Part shown: in pieces, positions 6,212 to 14,673 of the stretch
Layout of the letters: each line of letters begins with the position of its first letter
How positions within the stretch are numbered: the first letter of the stretch is position 1
NCBI GenBank assembly: GCA_003456455.1
Contig: DMRV01000314.1
Coordinates: 1 to 19,837, forward strand
Source of the DNA: Flavobacteriales bacterium
GTDB taxonomy: Bacteria > Bacteroidota > Bacteroidia > UBA10329
DNA: 19,837 nt
Direction of reading: 5' to 3'
The notes under the pieces: generated by a model
What the model was told of the DNA's origin: nothing
What the model saw: the letters and a program-made list of their open reading frames with translations, nothing else
Databases searched by the model: none
Made by a program: the position numbers and the translations under genes

Positions 6212-8109
6212 TGAGTATTACGGCACAAAGTCTAAAGGTTCGAGAAGTGGTCAATCAAGTGGTTAATGATCCCGAGTATCATTCGGTGTCTCACGTACCG
6301 TTGATTTCAGGTCATCAAATTGCCCTCATTCTATTCGCGTATGTTGGTGTTTTGGGAAGTATAGCACTCTACTTTCAAGGGGTTTCCCTCTGGCTGCTTT
6401 ATCCAGTAATGATATTCGCGTTTTATTCGGCATTCACACCCTTGCATGATGCCACGCACCGAGCCATTTCATCCAACAATTTTCTGAATGACTTACTTGG
6501 TACTATTTCAGGAACAATACTGCTCCCATTCTCTACAACAAGTATCTATCGTTATCTCCATCTTTCGCATCACAGGTACGTAGGGGACAAGAATTTGGAC
6601 CCTGATGATACAATGGTGGTTGTTCCCACCAAGTATTTCCCGTTTGGCTATCTGATTCTGTTTTTTCCAGATTTCATTTGGCTGACTTGGTTGTTGACCA
6701 AAGGTTGGAAACGTGCTCCGTCCAAGACTCGGTTTTCTACAATTTTCATGTTCGTTGGTAATATTTCGTTCATGATTGCTTGGTTCATTAGCCCATACTT
6801 ATACGAATACCTTGTACTGTTCTTTATTCCAAACAGGATAGGAATCTGGTGTGTATCGTACTCCTTTGCTCACATTCAACATCCAGAAGGCATGAAATGG
6901 AATGATTTTCCATTCCAAACTACATACAGATTAAAGGCAAATGAATTGTTGTCTAAAATACTCTACGGACAATCTCATCACGCTATCCATCATTTGCTTC
7001 CACATGTACCATGGTACAAGTATTTTCTGGCTTGGCGGCTTGCAAATGGTGCATTCAATAAACAGGATATTCCCGAGCGTGGTTATTTGGATAGACCAGA
7101 TTCTGATTACAAAGAACGATTCTTGAGTAAGCTTGAAAAGCTCGACCCGCAAGAGATTTCGGTTAAAGTTTCATCTATCGAACAAGTGGCTACCGACATA
7201 AAAAGCTTTGAATTACAACCCATAGATGGCCAAATCCTGCCAGAATTCAGTGCTGGGTCTCATATTGAGATAACCCTACCAAGTGGAACTAAACGGCATT
7301 ACTCACTGGTTAACGCTCCATTTGAGCACAATTCTTATAGAATTGCTGTAAAGTTGGAACTGAATGGTAACGGAGGTTCGCGAGAAATGCACGAAGCAGT
7401 TAAAGAAGGTCATGTTCTGCAGATTTCTGAGCCGAGAAACAATTTTTTGCTTTACGAAAATGCAAAGCGGTTCATTCTTATTTCTGGAGGAATTGGAATT
7501 ACTCCGCTGTTGTCAATGGCGCATCGACTTAATGAAATGGACAAGGGATTTGAGTTTCACATTTGTGCAAAATCCGAACACGAGATACCGTTCAAGCACG
7601 GACTAAAGCACTGGTCTTTTTCCACTAGTGTAGAGATTCATTTAGATAAAAGTGGAAGGTCATCAATTGACTTGAAGAAAGTTTTAGCCTCTCCTTCAGC
7701 AGATACGTTGATCTATGTGTGCGGTCCCAGCGGGTTTAACAAATGGGTAAAACAAGAAGCTCTGGAATTGGGATGGAACGAATCCAACATCAAAAAGGAA
7801 GTATTCTCAATAGATGGCTCAGAATTATCTGAACCACAGGTGTTTGAAGTGATTTTGAATAAATCTCAACGCGTTTTGAAGATTGAAAAAGACCAGACTA
7901 TTATAGACGCGCTCGAATACAATGACATTGACGTCAACTACTCTTACTCGTGTATGCAGGGTACCTGCGGCACCTGTGTTACAGAGGTTTTGGAAGGAGA
8001 AATTGACCATAGAGATGCGGTCCTAACAGAAGAGGAAAAAACGGCACAAAACAAGATGTGCTTGTGCGTTTCGCGAGCAAAAAAAGGACGAGTAGTTCTT
8101 GACCTCTAA
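6211..8109 (+). CDS. Fusion of membrane fatty-acid-desaturase/hydroxylase with flavin-NAD reductase and 2Fe-2S ferredoxin
   Basis: A 632-residue protein with three parts. Residues 1-300: membrane di-iron desaturase/hydroxylase with hydrophobic segments near 33-75, 95-110, 142-163 and 175-215. Its histidine boxes are H79DATH83, H117LSHH121 and H257AIHH261, plus H221 and H224. Residues 312-540: ferredoxin-reductase module of the phthalate dioxygenase reductase/VanB type, with the flavin motif RHYSL (362-366), nucleotide motif SGGIGITP (425-432) and CGPSGF (504-509). Residues 545-632: plant-type 2Fe-2S ferredoxin, Cys581-x4-Cys586-x2-Cys589 and a fourth ligand, probably Cys619. Electrons could pass from NAD(P)H through flavin and FeS to the di-iron site in one chain, for O2-dependent hydroxylation or desaturation. 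The substrate is unknown. Partners by context are the TetR gene 83 nt upstream and the aldehyde dehydrogenase before it. The frame is continuous, so this is not two adjacent genes. Confidence 0.9.
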   Translation: MSITAQSLKVREVVNQVVNDPEYHSVSHVPLISGHQIALILFAYVGVLGSIALYFQGVSLWLLYPVMIFAFYSAFTPLHDATHRAISSNNFLNDLLGTISGTILLPFSTTSIYRYLHLSHHRYVGDKNLDPDDTMVVVPTKYFPFGYLILFFPDFIWLTWLLTKGWKRAPSKTRFSTIFMFVGNISFMIAWFISPYLYEYLVLFFIPNRIGIWCVSYSFAHIQHPEGMKWNDFPFQTTYRLKANELLSKILYGQSHHAIHHLLPHVPWYKYFLAWRLANGAFNKQDIPERGYLDRPDSDYKERFLSKLEKLDPQEISVKVSSIEQVATDIKSFELQPIDGQILPEFSAGSHIEITLPSGTKRHYSLVNAPFEHNSYRIAVKLELNGNGGSREMHEAVKEGHVLQISEPRNNFLLYENAKRFILISGGIGITPLLSMAHRLNEMDKGFEFHICAKSEHEIPFKHGLKHWSFSTSVEIHLDKSGRSSIDLKKVLASPSADTLIYVCGPSGFNKWVKQEALELGWNESNIKKEVFSIDGSELSEPQVFEVILNKSQRVLKIEKDQTIIDALEYNDIDVNYSYSCMQGTCGTCVTEVLEGEIDHRDAVLTEEEKTAQNKMCLCVSRAKKGRVVLDL

Positions 8110-8165
8110 CCTACTTTTATATCGCTGAGTTGCTAGCAAAAGGAATTCACGAATGAATGATAGCT

Positions 8166-8687
8166 TCAATCCGGATGTACTTCATAAACAAGGTCAATCC
8201 AACCTTGTAAGCCAGTTGGTAGGGGTGGAGATTGTCTATCAATACCCATGGCTTTGAAGGCTTCGTCTGGCTTGAGGTGTCCTTTTGGCGCTTTGACCAA
8301 TCCTTCCACATAAGTAATAGCCTTAACCTCTCCCTTAACTGTGAAAATGTGTTCGAGATAAAACCTACGTTCATTCCAATGTACAAACCGGGTAGTGAGC
8401 ACAACACGATCAAACGCCTTGACCGACCTTTTGTAACTCATCGTTTCTCTGGTGGTAACTGGAACCCAGCCTTTCTTAAGTGCGGCTGATCTGAACTCAG
8501 AATTGAACAACAAGTTCCATCGGGCTAGCCCCATATATTGACTATACGTTTGGGTAAAAAGTAAATTCACGTCCGTATCGATTAACGGAACCGCCCAAAA
8601 ACGAAGTGTAAAATCATCCGAAAGCTCTCTCTTTTTAGAAAGGAGGCTCTGAAGCATTACCATAATAAATCTAATCCGGTACATCAT
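8166..8687 (-). CDS. Hotdog-fold acyl-CoA thioesterase-like protein (THEM6/4HBT_2 type)
   Basis: A 173-residue protein resembling the 4HBT_2/THEM6 group of the hotdog superfamily, which hydrolyse acyl-CoA or related thioesters. Marks: LRFWAVPLIDTDVNLLFTQT (28-47), where the Asp37-Thr38-Asp39 stretch sits in the place of the catalytic acid, the helix YSQYMGLARWNLLF (48-61), and the strand repeats that follow. The start is uncertain: ATGs at 8687, 8684, 8663 and 8657 are all in frame, and the short hydrophobic N terminus looks optional. It is convergent with the oxygenase fusion, with 56 bp between stops and no clear hairpin. A weak -7-like box, TATCCTTG (8730-8737, minus, one mismatch), lies upstream. 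A link to lipid metabolism of the neighbouring oxygenase is possible but unproven. Confidence 0.75.
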   Translation of the reverse strand: MMYRIRFIMVMLQSLLSKKRELSDDFTLRFWAVPLIDTDVNLLFTQTYSQYMGLARWNLLFNSEFRSAALKKGWVPVTTRETMSYKRSVKAFDRVVLTTRFVHWNERRFYLEHIFTVKGEVKAITYVEGLVKAPKGHLKPDEAFKAMGIDRQSPPLPTGLQGWIDLVYEVHPD

Positions 8688-8935
8688 GAGTTTAGAAGAG
8701 CTTTAAATCTATTTGCCGTTTGCGGCTTTCAAGGATACAACTTTTCCGTAGCTCAACTCGGATGGTTTCAGACATTGTCTAAAAAGCAGTTAAAAATGGG
8801 TCGCTGAACTTAGGGTCGTTTGTGAGAGTATTATCCGATAGCGTGTTTAAAAACACCACCAATTCCATGGTCAGATGCTGTGTTGGCATCCAACCCGTTA
8901 TTGGTTCCGCTAGTTGTGGCATTTGGTGCAAGAAG
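8688..8935. other. Gene-free stretch upstream of the thioesterase gene
   Basis: I see no convincing gene here. It holds the likely promoter region of the thioesterase gene, a small GCCG-TTTG-CGGC hairpin near 8715-8726, and GGGTCG twice (about 8798 and 8813). On the minus strand a short open run next to the MITE reads NATTSGTNNGLDANTASDHG. It may be a scrap of a decayed gene, but it has no start and no full domain. Confidence 0.4.
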
Positions 8936-9075
8936 GGTTCTGTCGCATTAACTTTTTTCTGAATAAATATTTGAAATGTCAATGTTGGATTCGTGCTTAT
9001 AATTCAGATTTCATTGCCTTATTTTTCTCCAAAAACTCTGATTTTGGACGATATTTCAGTTAATGCGACAGAACC
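8936..9075. mobile_element. MITE-like element with perfect 18-bp terminal inverted repeats
   Basis: GGTTCTGTCGCATTAACT at 8936-8953 is the exact reverse complement of 9058-9075. The 140-bp AT-rich unit between has no ORF. The tips resemble those I recall for IS6/IS257-type elements (GGTTCTGTTGCA), which is recollection and not a search result. The 8 bp outside each end (GCAAGAAG and AAAATAAC) do not match, so no target duplication is seen. The structure fits a MITE or an internally deleted insertion sequence. Confidence 0.75.
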
Positions 9076-9083
9076 AAAATAAC

Positions 9084-9226
9084 TTATGTGGCAATTAAGA
9101 AATAGCGGAAACAGAGGTTGAAATCACTCTCCAAAAGTTCGATATCTCTCCCTCCGGCTCCATCCAACTGGATACTGCCAATTATTAGGGGAGTGTCCGT
9201 TTTTCTTTTTGGCTCAAACCCTTTTC
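9084..9226 (-). pseudogene. Coding-like 3' remnant beside the MITE
   Basis: A minus-strand open stretch of about 47 codons ends in TAA at 9084-9086, 9 bp from the MITE, and has a protein-like composition (GSIQLDGAGGRDIELL, then CFRYFLIAT). It has no start codon of its own and is closed upstream by a TGA. It lies downstream of the metalloprotease stop in a different frame. It may be the tail of a gene lost in a rearrangement. I do not recognise it, and it may be chance. Confidence 0.25.
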
Positions 9227-9257
9227 AAGTTGGGGTAAACCAATCCCAACAGTATCC

Positions 9258-12200
9258 TTAATCCGCTTTAACCACCTTCTCCACAAACACACCTTGATTA
9301 GTTTCGCCTTGCAGGAAGTAAACGCCATTTGCCCAGCCTTCTGTATCAAACTCAACTCTACTGGTATTCGGTTTAAACCGGAACACCATTCTGCCACTTA
9401 CATCGAGCACCTCCACTACTTGGATTGCTGACTCTGAGACAACCACAAGTTGAGTGCTGAAAGGGTTTGGGTAGACGTTCAAATCAAACTCAAGCTCCCC
9501 AATTCCGACCGTAATCCAATTGTAAGGTTCGGAAATCGAAGAACAACCATTTGCATCAAAAACCTCCACCACATAATCCCCTCCCTCGGTCGGAGAAAAC
9601 GTCTGTTCAGTCTCGCCCTCAATTGGCGCTCCATTCAAATACCACTGATAGCTCGAACCAACACTTGCTTCCAAATCGGCCCCATTTAACGTGGTGGTCG
9701 GCTGGGCGGGGATTGAGTTAACTACAACTTCTACCTCGTCAGAATTAGTACATCCGTTTGCATCAGTTCCTTCTACTTGATAGGTTGTGGTTTCTGTTGG
9801 CCCAGCGGAAATTGTAGCCGCTATTTCTCCTGAACCCCAAGAATAATCAATGCCTCCGGTTGCGGTTAGGTTGACCGATTCACCCGTACAAATTGCTAAA
9901 TCGTTACCCGCGTTTATGGCGGGAAGGGGATTTACAACCACTTCCACTTCATCAACATCAGAGCAACCGTTAACATCAGTCACTTCAACTTGGTACGAAG
10001 TAGTTTCACTAGGCTCCACATCAACTGACACACCTGCTGCTCCTGTATTCCAAGAATAATCCTCTCCACCACTAGCGGTTAGCGTGGCTGATTCTCCAAC
10101 ACAAATTTCAACATCGCTTCCAGCATCGGCTAGTGGAAGTTGATTTACGGTAACTTCAATCTCTTCTGAAACGGTTCCGCAATTGTTGGTTGCGCTAACG
10201 GAATAAACGGTCGTGGTTTCTGGATTAACAGTAATGTTTTCGGTGGTCTCGCCATTCGGCTGCCAGGTAATTGTTCCGATTCCTGACGAAGCCAACTCGA
10301 TAGATTCTCCCTCACAAATTTCTTCATCAGCCGAAGCAGTAATCGCAGGCGCTGGGTCTACAGCAATCGTAATTTGGTCAGTCGCATCGCCACAGACATT
10401 GCTCACGGTCAGCGAATAAGTAGTTTGTTGGATTGGAGAAACGGAAATGTCGGCCGTTGTCTCCGTTGTAGACCATAGATATGAATCGGCATCTGTTGCG
10501 CTAGACGTTAACTGAACAGATTCGGCTTCGCAAACAGACGTGTTTCCTGAAATACTTAGAGTAGGTGTTGCATTTACATCAATTGTGATGTCATCGGTTG
10601 CATCACCGCAAACATTGCTCACCGTCACTGAATAGGTAGTTTGTTGCGTTGGACTAACAGAAATGTCAGATGTTGCAGCACCATTCGACCATAGGTACGA
10701 GTCTGCATCTGTAGCGGAACTTGTAATCTGAGTGGATTCACCTTCGCAGATAGTTGTACCACCTGAAATCGAAACTGTTGGGTTCGGGCTTACCGTTGCA
10801 ACAACCTCAGTTCTAGCTGTAATGCAACCTTCTTTTTGCACTTCCCAATCGTAGAAGAAATAGTAGTAATCTTCTCCAGCGGAACTTGATGTAATAGACA
10901 ATACATCCGAAACATTGTACGGATAACTGGGACCCGAATTGTTTCTGTACAATGCTGGAGCAGCAGCAGTTCCCAGCTGTAAATCAGTACCTGTCGGCAA
11001 ATCAAAGTTGAGCGTAATTCTGCTTTCACCATCCGGAATATTTACCGTTGCGCTCTGAAGAACCCCTCCATTGTTATCCCGTAGCTCAACAGTTCTGTTT
11101 GCAGCGCCAAATGCATAGACTTTTACGGAAACAAGTGTCGCCTGCTCGTAACAATCAAACAACAAACTCTGAACGTTATTGAACTCACTTCCCGTTCCAA
11201 AATTGTTGGTTGCTGGTCCACCAAAAACTGGTGCTGGCTGAATTTCGCTTTCCACGAAATAGGATGTTGTGGTGCTTACAGATGGCGTATTGAAAGTTGC
11301 TCCAGTGTTGACTTGATTTCCACCTGCAGCTGCATCGTACCAGTTGAAATCACCCGAACCTGCTGCACCAAGAGCAACAGAACCCGTTCCACATCGCGAA
11401 GCATTTTGACCTGCCGGTGCAGCAGCAATCTCAGCAGTAACAGCCGTTCTTTCTGAAGTACAGCCCGGTGTTTCAATCTCCCAATCGTAGAAATGATAGT
11501 AGTAATCTGTCCCTGCACTACTGTTTTCGATGGAAACAACATTGGCAATTTGATATGGATATGCAGGGCTTTCGTTATTTCGATACAGGTTTGGAACGCC
11601 ACTTGTCCCTAGCTGGTAATTATTTCCAGGCTGAACGCTAAAATTCAAATTCACAACTTGTTCTCCGCTCGCAACATTTACTGTCAGAGATTGCAAAACT
11701 GTTCCCGTATTATCGCGCAGCTCAATTGTTCTGTTTCCTCCTCCCTCGGCATAAACTTTCACAGTCTTTAATGTGAATGCTTCAAACGCATCAAACAACA
11801 AATGTTGGTCTCCTTCAAAATTTCCACCACCGCCAAAGGTGTTGTCTGATGGGCCGACATTATATGCGGTTGGCAGCACCTCATTTTCTACGTAATAAGT
11901 GGTTGTAGAACTGAGTGACGGTGTACTGAAACTAGCGCCACTTCCTACTTGTGCACCGCCCGAAGCTTGGTCGAACCAAGAAAGCGTTCCGTTTCCATTT
12001 GCCGTTAAGCTCAATACACCCTCATCACAACGGAAGTTTCCGGAAGCTGATGGTCCATCAGGGCGGTCAACAGTGATGTAATTGTTCTGCGAAACAGCAT
12101 CACTACCAAAGTTGTTGGTGGCAGTTAGCGAAACGCTAAATGTACCTTCACTTTGATACGTATGAGATGGATTTTGATCCGTTGATGTGTTGCCATCACC

Positions 12201-14618
12201 AAAATCCCACAACCAGATAGTAGCTCCGTTAATGGATTGATCAGAGAAGCTAACTTCTCCATCACAAGAAATCAATGCAGAAGCAGCAAAGTTGGCGGTT
12301 GGTGGTGAATTTGGCTGAACGCATTCCCAAGTCAGCGCGAAACCAGATTCGCTCAAATAAACATCTGAAGATTGTCTGATGGTAATGGAGCCTCCAGACG
12401 AAGCAATTGTTCCTCCTTGCGGTAATCCGTTTCCATCAAACTGTCCAATAAGCGGACTGTTGGTAGTTGGGCCATCGTAGATATAGATGTAATCGAAGCC
12501 TTCTTCAAAAGAAAAAGAACTAAAGTTGAGCGTAACCGATGTTGCTCCTGTTGGAGAAATGGTTGTGACAACTTCGCCATTATCTAAATAATTACCTGAT
12601 GGTCCACCGTCATCGTAAAGCGTTCCCGTACACCACGTAAGCGTTTGGTTACCGTTGGATGGCATAACGGCAACACAAGGATTATTCTCGTCTAAGCTCA
12701 CGTAATTCGGTCTAACTTCAGAAGCCGTTCCACAGTTATCTCCATCTACCAAAAGGGTGACAGTATAATCTCCAAGCGATGAATACGTATGCGTTGGATT
12801 TACATCTGTACTGGTACTACCATCGCCAAAATCCCACTCAAATGATGAACCGTTCGTACTCAGATTAGAGAAAGAAACCGATGCAGGAGCTTCACAGTTT
12901 GCCGTAATAGAAGCCGAAAAATCACCAATAACCGTTGGGTCAAACTCATCGCCAACCCCAACTGCGTACCACGCATCTGTGGTTGCAATTACTTGAGGAG
13001 AACATCCGCCAAAAAGGTCAATTGCCGATTGAATTGCGTAGAAACGAGCATCAGCATATTCCGAAGTTTGACCGAGGTAAACCGTGAGGTTTCTATAAGC
13101 AATTGCCTCAGCATCCTGAATGCCAATTCCCGTAACGTTGTATGCATCTCCTAAATCATTTGTGCCACTTTCACCATCGGTGAGAATCACAAACCACTTG
13201 TTCTGCACGCCACTGTTGATGTGTACACCACCGTTATCATTGGGTCCAACATAAAAATTGGTTCCGTTGTACGTGTCTGGGTCTCCATAAGCATTCGGGT
13301 TATTCATGGAGCGCAGCGTTCCAACGTCTTCGCCCATCAGCCAATCGCCTGAGGTTGGGTTTTGCAACCATTCAACCGCAGCGCCAAAAATGTCTGAAAA
13401 CGATTCGTTGAGTGCACCATATTCATCCTGATAAATAAGACCAGCGCTGTTCTCGGTTACTCCATGAGTCATTTCATGACCGCAGATATCTAATGCTGTA
13501 AGCGGATTGCCATTTCCATCTCCATAAGTCATGCGCTGCCCGTCCCAAAAGGCATTGAAGTAATCAACATCATAGTGGATATAGCTGTTAATCTGCATGT
13601 TATTGTTGTCAATACTTTGCCGACCGTGTTCGTTTAGGAAATAATCATAGGTCATTTCAGCACCCCAATGCGCGTCTGTTGCGTATTGATCTAGATTGGC
13701 ATTTGCGTTATTCCAGTTGTTATCGTTGTCTGTGAAATCCACCGAATTACCATAGTTGGTTCCTTCATTCATGTCGAAGGTTCGTACGCCATTTCCCCTT
13801 CCTGCTTCGCGAAGTCTGAATCCGCCATTGTTACTATCTGTAACAATGGTTTTCGTTCCGCTGTAACCTGTTTGAGCTGTTCCAACTGCATCTGCAGAAC
13901 AAATTCGATCATTCTGAAAAAGGACTTCTCCTGTTTCTGCATCAACGAAAACCTCATACCGCCCAACAGGTTTGTGGGCGTAGATGTCAAACTTGTAAGC
14001 TAATCGGAACTTATCCGTCTGCTTGAAATCGAAACTTGGGTTGATGTACACCAATTCTCCGTTAGGAAAATAGGTTGCCGTTGGGTCTTCTGTTTCCCAT
14101 TTCAGGTGTTCTTCTTCGCACGGTAGTTCCCATTTGTAGGAAGCTGCGCCAATGTGTTGCTTGGCACTGGCCAGTGCATTTGCCTCCGATAATGAAGCTT
14201 GTTTGAGATCAATCTGAGTTGGCATCTTCCCGTTGATGGAAGAAACCATATCGTTGCGGCCGTGGGTGTAAACGAAGGCTCCATAAACAAGAATTCCGTT
14301 GTTGCTTATTTGGTAACGGATATGCTGCATTCCGAGGTTGTCTACTTCTTCGCGAAGCTTTACAAAGCCAATACTCTCGTTCAGTTCGAATGCTTTTTTA
14401 GCCCAAATGGGGAACTTAGAAGCTGGGAACTCACTTGCCTTTCGTAAACTGATGAATTCTGGAGTTGCAGATTTTTCGCCCAAACGGACAAACTCGCTTC
14501 CTGAGATTATCTCGTCTGCTTTTGAGCCTCGAATGTTTTGAGAAAAGGCGTTTTGGATGAGAAAAGTCAATCCAATAAAAAGTAAAATAATGCGTGTTAT
14601 CATGCAGTGGTATTTCAA
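9258..14618 (-). CDS. Large secreted M4 (thermolysin-type) metalloprotease with CUB, PKD, Ig-like repeats and T9SS sorting domain
   Basis: A 1786-residue secreted protein. Order: signal peptide 1-26 (ending NAFSQ; ATG at 14603 is an alternative start); FTP propeptide about 45-235; M4 catalytic domain about 245-560; PKD 565-642 (FEWDFGDGSTS); CUB-like 648-767 (FDYIYIYDGP); PKD 773-850 (WLWDFGDGNTS); two copies of a roughly 210-residue module 853-1277; five Ig-like repeats of about 70 residues 1279-1634; one more Ig-like unit 1638-1703; T9SS domain 1711-1786 (LNVYPNPF). Zinc and catalysis: H381-EMT-H385, catalytic Glu382, third ligand Glu405 in NESFSD, and His466 in GGVHINSG matching thermolysin His231. 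All catalytic residues are present. It is much longer than thermolysin because of the C-terminal binding modules, which probably attach it to a polymer or to the cell. It lies 55 nt downstream of the SBBP gene on the same strand, so co-transcription is plausible. Confidence 0.95.
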   Translation of the reverse strand: MKYHCMITRIILLFIGLTFLIQNAFSQNIRGSKADEIISGSEFVRLGEKSATPEFISLRKASEFPASKFPIWAKKAFELNESIGFVKLREEVDNLGMQHIRYQISNNGILVYGAFVYTHGRNDMVSSINGKMPTQIDLKQASLSEANALASAKQHIGAASYKWELPCEEEHLKWETEDPTATYFPNGELVYINPSFDFKQTDKFRLAYKFDIYAHKPVGRYEVFVDAETGEVLFQNDRICSADAVGTAQTGYSGTKTIVTDSNNGGFRLREAGRGNGVRTFDMNEGTNYGNSVDFTDNDNNWNNANANLDQYATDAHWGAEMTYDYFLNEHGRQSIDNNNMQINSYIHYDVDYFNAFWDGQRMTYGDGNGNPLTALDICGHEMTHGVTENSAGLIYQDEYGALNESFSDIFGAAVEWLQNPTSGDWLMGEDVGTLRSMNNPNAYGDPDTYNGTNFYVGPNDNGGVHINSGVQNKWFVILTDGESGTNDLGDAYNVTGIGIQDAEAIAYRNLTVYLGQTSEYADARFYAIQSAIDLFGGCSPQVIATTDAWYAVGVGDEFDPTVIGDFSASITANCEAPASVSFSNLSTNGSSFEWDFGDGSTSTDVNPTHTYSSLGDYTVTLLVDGDNCGTASEVRPNYVSLDENNPCVAVMPSNGNQTLTWCTGTLYDDGGPSGNYLDNGEVVTTISPTGATSVTLNFSSFSFEEGFDYIYIYDGPTTNSPLIGQFDGNGLPQGGTIASSGGSITIRQSSDVYLSESGFALTWECVQPNSPPTANFAASALISCDGEVSFSDQSINGATIWLWDFGDGNTSTDQNPSHTYQSEGTFSVSLTATNNFGSDAVSQNNYITVDRPDGPSASGNFRCDEGVLSLTANGNGTLSWFDQASGGAQVGSGASFSTPSLSSTTTYYVENEVLPTAYNVGPSDNTFGGGGNFEGDQHLLFDAFEAFTLKTVKVYAEGGGNRTIELRDNTGTVLQSLTVNVASGEQVVNLNFSVQPGNNYQLGTSGVPNLYRNNESPAYPYQIANVVSIENSSAGTDYYYHFYDWEIETPGCTSERTAVTAEIAAAPAGQNASRCGTGSVALGAAGSGDFNWYDAAAGGNQVNTGATFNTPSVSTTTSYFVESEIQPAPVFGGPATNNFGTGSEFNNVQSLLFDCYEQATLVSVKVYAFGAANRTVELRDNNGGVLQSATVNIPDGESRITLNFDLPTGTDLQLGTAAAPALYRNNSGPSYPYNVSDVLSITSSSAGEDYYYFFYDWEVQKEGCITARTEVVATVSPNPTVSISGGTTICEGESTQITSSATDADSYLWSNGAATSDISVSPTQQTTYSVTVSNVCGDATDDITIDVNATPTLSISGNTSVCEAESVQLTSSATDADSYLWSTTETTADISVSPIQQTTYSLTVSNVCGDATDQITIAVDPAPAITASADEEICEGESIELASSGIGTITWQPNGETTENITVNPETTTVYSVSATNNCGTVSEEIEVTVNQLPLADAGSDVEICVGESATLTASGGEDYSWNTGAAGVSVDVEPSETTSYQVEVTDVNGCSDVDEVEVVVNPLPAINAGNDLAICTGESVNLTATGGIDYSWGSGEIAATISAGPTETTTYQVEGTDANGCTNSDEVEVVVNSIPAQPTTTLNGADLEASVGSSYQWYLNGAPIEGETEQTFSPTEGGDYVVEVFDANGCSSISEPYNWITVGIGELEFDLNVYPNPFSTQLVVVSESAIQVVEVLDVSGRMVFRFKPNTSRVEFDTEGWANGVYFLQGETNQGVFVEKVVKAD
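9717..10784 (-). repeat. Five tandem Ig-like modules in the metalloprotease
   Basis: Residues 1279-1634 hold five units of about 70 residues. Each has an ICEGES/VCEAES/ICVGES/ICTGES-type cysteine start, a YLWS/YSWN-type core and a TTYS/TSYQ end. The first two units are the most alike, sharing TSSATDADSYLWS and VTVSNVCGDATD or close variants, which suggests a recent duplication. Confidence 0.85.
10788..12062 (-). repeat. Tandem duplication of a ~210-residue module in the metalloprotease
   Basis: Residues 853-1060 and 1065-1277 are homologous copies. Each has WFDQASGG/WYDAAAGG, TPSLSSTTTYYVE/TPSVSTTTSYFVE, KVYAxGxxNRTxELRDN, a LYRNN..YPY stretch, and SSAGxDYYYxFYDWE followed by a cysteine. The first part looks Ig-like; the second looks like a beta-rich binding domain I cannot name. 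Confidence 0.85.
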
Positions 14619-14673
14619 TCTGAGACTAAGAATACGAGATTATCTTTCGCGCAACGCAGAAAAACCACCGCTT

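Noticed and set aside
8779..8982. 67-codon minus-strand ORF
   Set aside because: Its start lies inside the MITE end, it has no recognisable domain, and another frame of the same stretch looks equally protein-like.
8928..9083. Target-site duplication around the MITE-like element
   Set aside because: The flanking 8-mers GCAAGAAG and AAAATAAC do not match, and no shorter convincing duplication was found.
9229..9250. GTTGGG/CCCAAC hairpin after the metalloprotease stop
   Set aside because: The stem has only six pairs and no T-run follows in the direction of transcription, so it is not a credible terminator.
9717..10784. Regular spaced repeats that might suggest an array
   Set aside because: They are imperfect, about 210 bp long and in frame within a protein. 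They are Ig-like modules, not CRISPR.
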